Shown here piece after piece: positions 38,921 through 64,000 of a DNA stretch of 64,000 bases. Position 1 is the stretch's first letter. Every line of letters begins with the position of its first letter. This DNA comes from Limanda limanda (taxonomy: Eukaryota; Chordata; Actinopteri; Pleuronectiformes; Pleuronectidae). The DNA lies in assembly GCF_963576545.1 (NCBI RefSeq), contig NC_083648.1:24029042-24093041 (forward strand), given 5' to 3'. The notes below the pieces were generated by a model. It saw only the letters and a list, made by a program, of their open reading frames with translations. It did not search any database and was not told where the DNA came from. A program made the translations under genes and the position numbers.

Positions 38921-39130
38921 GGCCCCTGCTTGGTTCAGTCAGCTGTCTCGACCGTCACGCTCTCGTTGAACCGACTGTGGACCGTGTGGAGGAGGCAGCT
39001 GGGTTCTCTCGGTCCGTGTGAGGAAGGAACAATAAACAGCCGAAGCCTCCGCGCTACGTCACAAGGTCCGCCCTCGCCACGCTACAGTATGAGGCCTTCA
39101 GGGCACCCTCGGACATTTTCAAGTTGTTAA

Positions 39131-42100
39131 ATACGCTGCTTGTTTTTCTACCAAACTAAATACACTCTGGCTAGTTTGTACGACACCTTTTCACACGTAG
39201 ACTAAAGGCACAAGATAGAATTTGATAGTCAAATCGTTTATCGAACTGATTGCTACATTTAACAAGTATTGTCATAAAATCATTGGGAAACTGTCTGAAT
39301 TCGGCCCCTCGCGGCTGAATTGTTTCCCACACCCCATAACCCATCAGTGAGTAATGTCTGAGCAAAGCCTGGTCGGGTCACGTGTTCCTGTAGAGACTCC
39401 CTTCATCAACCTCCACGTTTTCCTGCACAGCAAACACACTAAAACACAGAGGGATAAAGTGGCCGGGCTCATAAGATAAGATATCCTTTATTGGTCCCTT
39501 GAAGAGGAAATTTGAAATAATTCAGCATTAAGAGTCAAAAGATGGCATCAGGAAGTAATAAGTAACATGCAATACTTAAGTGTAAGGATAATACTACTTA
39601 AGTGTAAGGGATATGAACAAATAGAAAACTATTAATGGAATAAAATCTAATTTATACAGTTTAAAAACAATAAAATGATGCGCAGTGTGCAAATATGTTA
39701 AACGAATGGATTGCTGATGAACCATTGTATTGCACAGAGAATTAATGTAGCACAATAAATATTGCAAAGTTAAGAGAATAAAATGTTTTCTTTTACCAAA
39801 TCTGGACTGCTATCTATTTTGGTACGTAGTAAGCTGTGCTTCTTAAAAGAGAAAACAATAACAACAACAATAACAATAATAATAATAATAAAAGAAATAC
39901 ATTTTATAACATGACCTTGTTCTTGACACCCAAAAAGACCTCACAATATATCATAAAAATACATGAATAATGTAAGTAAAACCAAGCATTGAAATTGCTA
40001 ATATCTAACGATTCAACAAATATAACATAAGAATAGTTAAAAAAGTGAAAACCAAAGTGAAAACAAGGTAAAGAAGCAGAGACATCTAACAATATATATG
40101 TGAACACAAGACTGACTAAAAGTAAAACCAAAGGTTAAGGTCCGATTAGTGAGGGATGGATAAAATGTTATGTAGATAGGCTCAACTAAACAGTGCTTGG
40201 AGTTATTATTTAAACAGTCCAATGTTTGCAGTTGCATTACTGTAAGCATGGAACATATTATCAAGTATTTGAAAAAAGAAATAGGGCAACTGGTTAGGCC
40301 TAACAATGAGAAAAAAAACAATTGTAATCTATTGGGCTATTTATGTTACAGTAAATATTGCAAAATCATGAATTAAGTTGAAAGATTGAGGATAAACTCT
40401 GTACGTGATTCCCTATACATAGAGGTTTAGACTCTAGGGAAATATTCTGACAATGTTGGATTTAGTGTCTCAGAAAACTGCACAGCTGCTGAGCTGTGCT
40501 GATTTTTATCTCCTTTCTCTGCCACATAATGTACTTTTGTCTGTCCTGTATCCTCTGTCGTTTTATTCTATATATTGTACATCATCTTCTGAGTCTACTT
40601 ACAAGACTTCCCCAGTTCTGTTTTTGTTTTAAAGGTATGAAGCTGCCACAACTGTAGCATTTTTATAATACCTAACAATTCGCCTGAGGAGACAAACAAT
40701 GACGTTAACCTGCTGACAGGTTTTGTCTCTGTTCAGTTTCATTTGAAATACTTGCTGACAAAATGTGATTGAAAGCTTAACAAGGTTTTCTTACTGGTGT
40801 TTGCATAGTTGACCTTCATCTTCCCTGGCCAGTTGCCATGGTTACAGCAGGGGACAAACCTTGCCTTCCATTTCATGTGTCGATCCCTCATCAAGACGGT
40901 TTGAGTCATGAATACAGTTACTTTTGTTTTGCAACTTGAGCAAATGTCTCTAAACCAACTGTAACTGTAACTTCCATCTTCTGAGCAAGATGTGACATCA
41001 GAAGAGTCTTTAACACAATCAGTGTGCAAATAGATGAACGTATAGGTTCCCCGAACAATAACTAATTTCACTCTACTTTATGATTTCTATGGCATGCATT
41101 AGAGATTCTAAATTATGAAAAGTGACCTTGTTAATATATATTTAATAGAGGTGTAAAACAGTATGCATTTGCTTTGTATATAAAATATTTTCTTCAATGT
41201 CACTTGACAGCAGGTAATATATATATATATATATATATAAGTCTTAGTGATGGTGACAGAAAGTGTAAGTAAAGTAGAAACAAATTAAACTTCTCATAAA
41301 GATAAACAAACAGTAATTCTTACGGCAACGATGGAGCTGTAGTGGCTCATTGTTTCCTAAAGGGGGCAGCAAAGTGCCACATTAGGTTAGATAGGTTGTT
41401 CTGTGATGACAGTAGCCCACTCCCAATTCACCGGCCATTCTAATGCAAAAAGTAAAAAAGACGATAGATTTGCTATATGTCTCATATTCAGAGTTAGTAC
41501 AGGATGCAAAACATGTATCTAATCTGATTACTAAATCTAATACTTCAAAGAAAAGACAAGGGACAATTGCTCTTGTCACAAATTATACACTGCTTCATTG
41601 TGTCAAAGTATAATCAATGTATCTGTAATATCCATTCATATAGTAGTAATTGTATAATGTATATTGCTTATTCTTTGAAAGATCACTGGGGGCTGGAGAC
41701 ATTTGGGTTACAGCCTGGACCGGTCACCAGTCGGTTGCAGGCTTCATTAAACATACAGAAAACAAATGGATGACTCTATGGATACGTCAGCTGGTTGGTG
41801 CAGCTTTGGTCCAGAGAGAGATAACTCCACTCAACTGTTGCCATGACATTTGTCCTTCATCAGGACGAATTGTAATAACTTTGGTGACACTGAAACTTTT
41901 CATTTAGCAACATTATTACTTCAGACTTTACTCCTCACCAAACACTTCAGGAATGAAACTATTTATCACACTTCTTTTAACTTAAATAACACCTGGCATT
42001 GGTTAAATTTCAATCACTGAGCATCGCCATCAGTGACATACTATATTATATATTTTCTCTGACATACCTAGTCTAACAACAGCAGAATCCCTTATAAATG

Positions 42101-43050
42101 ACAAATAAATGAACATGTACATTAAAATAGTTACTATGATAAATAATAAAGATTATTGAAGAACACACAGTACATGTAGAAAAGCACAGTCTCTGTTTGG
42201 CACTACCTATCTGAGCATACATGTGATCAGTCATGATCATTTGAGCCATTGCTCACTCAACCAATAACTTTTTAATACTGTTAAGTTTGTACTTTGGAGC
42301 TCTCTGTCAGAGGGTTGATGAATCTGGGCCCTGTTCTCTGTGTGACTTGCTCAGATGTGGATCACAGACACTGCAGTCCATATTCTTCTTTTAGATCCAC
42401 AGTGTGGAAACAGGGGAGCTCACCTGAATTTAGACGGCTCTGAGGGCAGTTTCCTGATAAAGAATGTAGGTCAATTAACATAAGCTGCCTGGAGGATAGA
42501 CATTGTCAAAGAGAAAAAAAGAATGAAGAAACAATTATAGGGACTGTGAACTATTTGTCCCCCTCGATGTTTTGCTGCACATGCTTTTCTACAAAATAGC
42601 AAAATACATCTTGTCCTGTTTAATTCAGCCCATGTGGAAGTTGAAGAATGTGAAAGTGCAACAGTGCCTACAGCTTTATAGTCCTCTCAGTGTGTTTTAT
42701 ATACAGTACAGTGTTTGAGAGTTTCCCTGTCCATCTTGAAGTAATCAAGGTCGTAGAACAGTTTGGCCTTTCGCTCTGTCGCCCCGCTGTTTCATGCCTG
42801 TTTTCTCAACCACTGCTGTTTTCTACATCCAAGGGTGGATCTGTGGCCTCCAAAAGAAACACTGGCATGATTTTCATGCCAGCATTCCAGCAAACGGGCT
42901 ACCAAAAACAACCAAGGGAGAAAATAACATACAGCTAAGAAACAATATTACAAATATAGTAGAGAGGAAAAAAATAATTAAAGCTGAATCATTTGAAAGT
43001 TATTTGTCAGTCCTGAGCAGGGGCAGCCTGCAGGTGAGGGCGATGAAAAC
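39131..43050. other. rab2a-ca8 intergenic region
   Basis: A/T-rich sequence with no supported exon. Contents are a retroelement tail at 39471-39514, ATA/AAC-rich simple sequence near 39855-39895, a TA run near 41217-41239, and unique sequence. Given the divergent layout it may hold regulatory elements for both genes, but none can be named from sequence. Confidence 0.6.
39471..39514 (-). mobile_element. Retroelement 3' tail (truncated copy)
   Basis: Read on the minus strand it is AAATTTCCTCTTCAAGGGAC then CAATAAAGGATATCTTATC. This is the common fish 3' tail of type AATTTCCC...GGGATCAATAAAGTATCTATC, ending in a short tetra/pentanucleotide tail. A second copy lies at 61874-61913. The exact family (a non-LTR retroelement or a derived SINE) is not decided. 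Confidence 0.55.
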
Positions 43051-43474
43051 GAAACACTGATCTGTCACAATTTGGAAGAAAGCCAGGGTGAGCAAGCACA
43101 CCTGCAGTCTGCAGAGAAAAGAGAGAGAGAAAGAAAGAAAGACAGAGAGGAAGAGAGAGAGAGGAGGAGAGATAACAGTGTAGAGAGAGAGAGAAAGGAG
43201 GAGCAACTGAGAGAAAAGAGCAGTACAGAGGCTGAGAGCTGCACACACAGCAGTGAGTAGTTTCAGGAGAGGACACAGGCAGAGGACAAGACACAAGAAG
43301 AAAAGTAAGAGATAGGGAAAAAAGAAGTAAAGAAGACAAAAACATTGTTGGCTGGGAATCCATCCATCCCATCCGGCCGAGTGCAAAAGCTCCAGTCTCC
43401 AGTGAATGGTCAAAACCAGTGTGACTGGGCGTCTACTGGGAGGACAGACCACAGTGAGCAGACTACAGAACAGC
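43050..43474 (+). promoter_or_regulatory. ca8: ca8 upstream region with GAGA-type polypurine tract
   Basis: From about 43095 to 43330 the plus strand is mostly G and A with several (GA)n and (GAAA)n runs, immediately upstream of the ca8 start codon. It must lie in the proximal promoter and/or 5' UTR. No TATA box was recognised. A long spurious minus-strand frame (43000-43518) results from its composition. The transcription start is unknown. Confidence 0.55.
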
Positions 43475-59741
<16,267 letters not shown>

Positions 59742-59800
59742 CTCTGTCGTATCACTTCAACTCAGAAAGCAAATGGGTCCTTACCTTACGAGTATAGAAG
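59742..59800 (+). other. ca8: ca8 3' UTR start with possible donor
   Basis: Directly after the stop. A possible splice donor GAAG|GTAACA lies at 59800/59801. If unused, the UTR would continue to AATAAA at 59922-59927 or 60186-60191. Confidence 0.45.
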
Positions 59801-59921
59801 GTAACAACAGTTTTAAAACGAGTTCCGCCGTCTCCTGTTTTAGCATTCAGCAAATTTGCTGGGATAGCTGCTTATGAAGAAGTATACATTCCAACCTATG
59901 TCTCGTCCAGTGTTCTGCATT

Positions 59922-59927
59922 AATAAA
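59922..59927 (+). terminator. Candidate ca8 polyadenylation signal AATAAA
   Basis: Canonical hexamer 181 bases after the stop codon. A second AATAAA lies at 60186-60191. Usage is unproven. Confidence 0.35.
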
Positions 59928-62007
59928 CATCAAATTGCAATTTACAGTAAAAATCATTGTGTGAACCAAATATGTGTGTATATGTATAATGGAGGAGGTC
60001 TGTATACATGTATGAATGGGTCAGTGAATCCTATTGTAAAACTCTATATAAATGTAGTCCATCTACCTTTCACCATATGATTGTGGCTGTTTTAAGCAGA
60101 GGATTTGAATTTTTTGTTAGCAAACAGTTAAAGAAAGGGAGGTTAAATTAGTATTCACTCTCGGCCAATTTATCTCCACGTGGTGAATAAAGGTCCAATA
60201 TTATACTATATTATATTTTGGTCTTCACTAACTCCTGTGCTCAACATAAAGCTGCTAAATACTCCACTTTACTATGTAGCTAGGTGCAAACTTTGATGTT
60301 GAGTGCCAAGCAGGTTGATCTTTTTTTGTGAGTTTGTTAATAGTGCAGCAAAAAACTCTTGAATGAATGTGTGTTAAGGTAAAAAAAAATGTTTTACATT
60401 TTCTCTACACATCCCAAAAACAGCGTTCTCTGTATTTTGAGTTGGTTCAGTGCATGTCATCACAAGGGACATTTTGGAAGCAGGCTTTCCCTGAGGTATT
60501 TGTGTTCTCTGAAGCCTTAGTATAATGGATCAAGCCCTGGAAGAACTAACCCAGTTCAGTTATCCATCTGGGACCAGCCTATATATGTATGAAGGGATAC
60601 CAGATTTAGCGCACCAGCACTGCAGTATGAAGACAGGAGGGCACTTTTGGAGCTCAGATGGGACAATGAGGTTGAAGAGAAGACAAATGAGACAATCAAA
60701 GTCCTAACTTTAAACTATTAAGGGCAAAAGACCCAGAAGACATTAGAATTTTTGGAGAAGCTAAATGTTACAAAACCAGAGGACCAAAGAACTGCAGAGG
60801 AACTTTGGTGTAAGTGTGTTTCCATGCAGTCTTTGGCTGGGCCCCGGTTAATATTGTCCTTTTTTGACTAGTAGCCTAGCTGTTAGGTCAGTTAGTTGCA
60901 CCTATACACTATGTCACCCAGAAGGACCTATATCATGAAAGCAGTGGACAAAGAATTGCCGCTTGGGGCACACCTCTCAAGGAGAACTCCAATCTGGACT
61001 AATACAGCTGTTTACTTTGCTGTTTAATATTTTAAATGAGTGCAGCAGTTAGTTTATAGTGCACTTCTGCAGGCTGATACAGTTTTTATAATGCTTTTAT
61101 TGGCAAAGACAATGTGAGAGGGCCTTAAAGGAGAGAGTAAAAGAAGTGGAGACTGAAATAAATTAACAGAGGAAGAAGTGTATTGAGAGGAGGGAGGTAG
61201 AGGGGGAGATAGGGGATTGCTGTGGTGGAGGGAGGTGATGGTGCCAATGGATTGAAAAAGGAGGACACAGGGGAAGGGCAGGGACCAGAGGCCAGGAGAA
61301 CAAAGGACCATTGTTTACAGTGTAAACGGATACTGGTCTGGTCCCACCAGCAGAAAACCCACCTGAGACGGGACCTGCAAGAGGTAGAGAGATGAGAGCA
61401 GCGGGTTGGGGGGGGCACGAAAGAATAAGGGTGACATAAGGTAAAAGTCTGCAGGTGCTATAGGACACTGTTACTTTTTCACAGTGCTGGTGCCTTTCTA
61501 GAAATGCTGGCGAGTTGATAGGCAGATGACATGAAATACAATAATAAGTTATTATGAAAGAAGAGGTGGGGCTTTCAGACCAAACCAGGTGGTACCTGCC
61601 ACCTGCATGGATCTGTTGTGACCCATATATATATATATTATGCGAATAGCAAAAATAAAAATAAAGATTATGTCTTGCAACCTTTTTTGTCCATCTTATG
61701 AAAAATGGCAGAATGTTTATCTCATTGAACCGTATGATTGTATGTGGCACTGCAGATGTACAGGTCATCAGAGGTCTTGAACGCCCTTCTTTTGAGTAGG
61801 CTTTTGAACTTTTTACCTGATGATATGAGCCAAGATGAAAAAAAGATCAAAAACTACAAGTATACTAATTCTTAATTTCCCTTCGGGGATGAATAAAGTA
61901 CTCTATCTAAGTACAACACAGGACATACAAGTTTCCCTCTCCTCTCTCTAACTCATCTGCACTCTCTTTTGCTTTCCTTTTATTCTGATGCTTGTTTTTC
62001 TTTACAG
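59928..62007. other. Region downstream of ca8 coding sequence
   Basis: No recognisable protein exon. Contains a purine-rich stretch near 61125-61430 and a TA run at 61624-61640. A second copy of the retroelement tail lies at 61874-61913. Open frames at 60525-60707 and 61163-61768 are not recognisable. It may be intron 8 of ca8 if the 3' UTR is spliced. Confidence 0.5.
61874..61913 (+). mobile_element. Retroelement 3' tail (truncated copy)
   Basis: AATTTCCCTTCGGGGATGAA then TAAAGTACTCTATCTAAGTA is the common fish AATTTCCC...GGGATnAATAAAGTATCTATC tail. It is the same family as the copy at 39471-39514 but on the opposite strand. Confidence 0.6.
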
Positions 62008-62110
62008 GAGAGAAGAAAGACGAGGGCTGAGGAGCGGAAACAGGAGGAGAGAGGGGAAGTTTATATGCTTGTAGATCAGCTGCAGACTGGGGGTTGAGAA
62101 ACTATCGATA
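62008..62110 (+). other. ca8: Candidate non-coding last exon of ca8
   Basis: A pyrimidine tract and acceptor (GTTTTTCTTTACAG) precede purine-rich sequence. The human CA8 gene is described as having nine exons with the last entirely untranslated, and the donor at 59801 could pair with this acceptor. The right end is arbitrary; AATAAA at 63493-63498 could terminate it. The open stretch after the acceptor is short and not a known protein. Confidence 0.3.
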
Positions 62111-62252
62111 ACAATGTGTGTGTGTGTTTTCTGAACAACCTCTCATTCTATCAATCCAATTATTGCTATATAAAGTGGGTGTATTAATGTATGTGTGATT
62201 TTCCCTGAGAGATTTTAGGAAGCTTGATAACCAGACCGTCTCGACTGTCACT

Positions 62253-63359
<1,107 letters not shown>

Positions 63360-63422
<63 letters not shown>
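63360..63422. repeat. (TG)31 microsatellite
   Basis: Uninterrupted array. An AATAAA hexamer follows at 63493-63498. Confidence 0.97.
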
Positions 63423-63423
<1 letters not shown>

Positions 63424-64000
63424 CCGTGTCTTAAAGGTACTGTGTCTGATACAATGAGGTGAAGTATACAGTGAGAACTGACTGTAAAGCTCAATAAACT
63501 ACAACACTGACTCACTAATACACTGACGTTTGTGTTTCTACATGGAACCAAAGGTGAGGGTGACCTTTTGAGAACAATTCTGTCAGCACCAGTCCATTAA
63601 AGCACCAATCCCAACTTCAGACTCAAGCTAGGAATTAATGCTAACAAGTTTGTCAGTGTATCCTATCCAGAGCCTATCTATTCATCATTCAATATCATAT
63701 TATTGACAAAAATGTGCCACCAGAGTGCAAAATGTGGATTAAATTAAGTATTCCCTACAAATGCTCCCTTCCCTTCTGCTTGACTAACAAACACATTACA
63801 AAGTTGTTATCTAGCACGTCTTTTCTTGAGGTCAAGAAGTCAAATCGCACGACAACTAAAACATTGTTGGTTTGGTCTTTTCATGGAATGACTTTCATGG
63901 TGCTGCAGAATAACTTAGCCTAAACCTGAGAGTAATCATGCAGGATAAGCTTCGCTCTGTTGGCCTTTGTCCTGCTTATTAAAACAAATGAAGCTAAGGC
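63423..64000. other. Right edge, unique sequence
   Basis: Nothing recognisable apart from AATAAA at 63493-63498, which could be a distal ca8 polyadenylation signal. Confidence 0.5.

Noticed and set aside
60525..60707. 60-codon plus-strand open frame downstream of ca8
   Set aside because: No known motif, no splice context; its length is unremarkable by chance.
61163..61768. 201-codon minus-strand open frame
   Set aside because: Mostly the complement of a purine-rich tract, giving Pro/Ser/Leu-rich sequence with no domain.

Overview
The window is vertebrate nuclear DNA, most likely from a teleost fish and probably a percomorph-like lineage with short introns. The evidence is two multi-exon genes with GT-AG introns, CpG-rich promoters, many CA/GT microsatellites, and fish-type interspersed repeats. 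No bacterial, organellar or CRISPR feature was seen. Species cannot be named from the sequence alone.

Two protein-coding genes were reconstructed exon by exon with correct phase at every junction. On the minus strand, rab2a (small GTPase, 212 aa, 8 coding exons) runs from its start codon at 38920 to its stop at 14354. On the plus strand, ca8 (carbonic anhydrase-related protein VIII, 281 aa, 8 coding exons plus a possible non-coding ninth) runs from 43475 to 59741. They are divergently arranged with 4.55 kb between start codons. The same head-to-head pair occurs in human 8q12, where CHD7 lies beyond RAB2A. By that synteny the CpG-rich block at about 2840-4750 is inferred to be the minus-strand promoter/first exon of chd7. 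It carries strong minus-strand splice donors, but no chd7 coding sequence is inside the window.

Layout: 1-2.8 kb non-coding, probably chd7 intron 1; 2.8-4.75 kb CpG island; 4.75-14.3 kb intergenic with a GATA microsatellite, a 10-bp G-rich minisatellite and old repeats, and probably the rab2a 3' UTR at its right end; 14.35-38.92 kb rab2a; 38.4-39.15 kb rab2a CpG island; 39.15-43.4 kb intergenic with a retroelement tail; 43.05-43.47 kb purine-rich ca8 upstream region; 43.475-59.74 kb ca8; 59.8-64 kb ca8 3' region with two long CA/GT arrays and a possible 3' UTR exon.

RAB2A works in ER-Golgi and late endosome/lysosome trafficking. CA8 is an enzymatically inactive carbonic-anhydrase-fold protein that binds the IP3 receptor in Purkinje cells. 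No functional link between them is implied; the pairing is conserved linkage. The most interesting non-genic signals are a (CA)61 array starting right at the ca8 exon 3 splice donor, a similar shorter array beside the rab2a exon 6 donor, an intact-ended 840-bp hAT element with a perfect 8-bp target duplication and a nearly open BED-finger frame, and a family of at least five related dispersed repeats all in one orientation.
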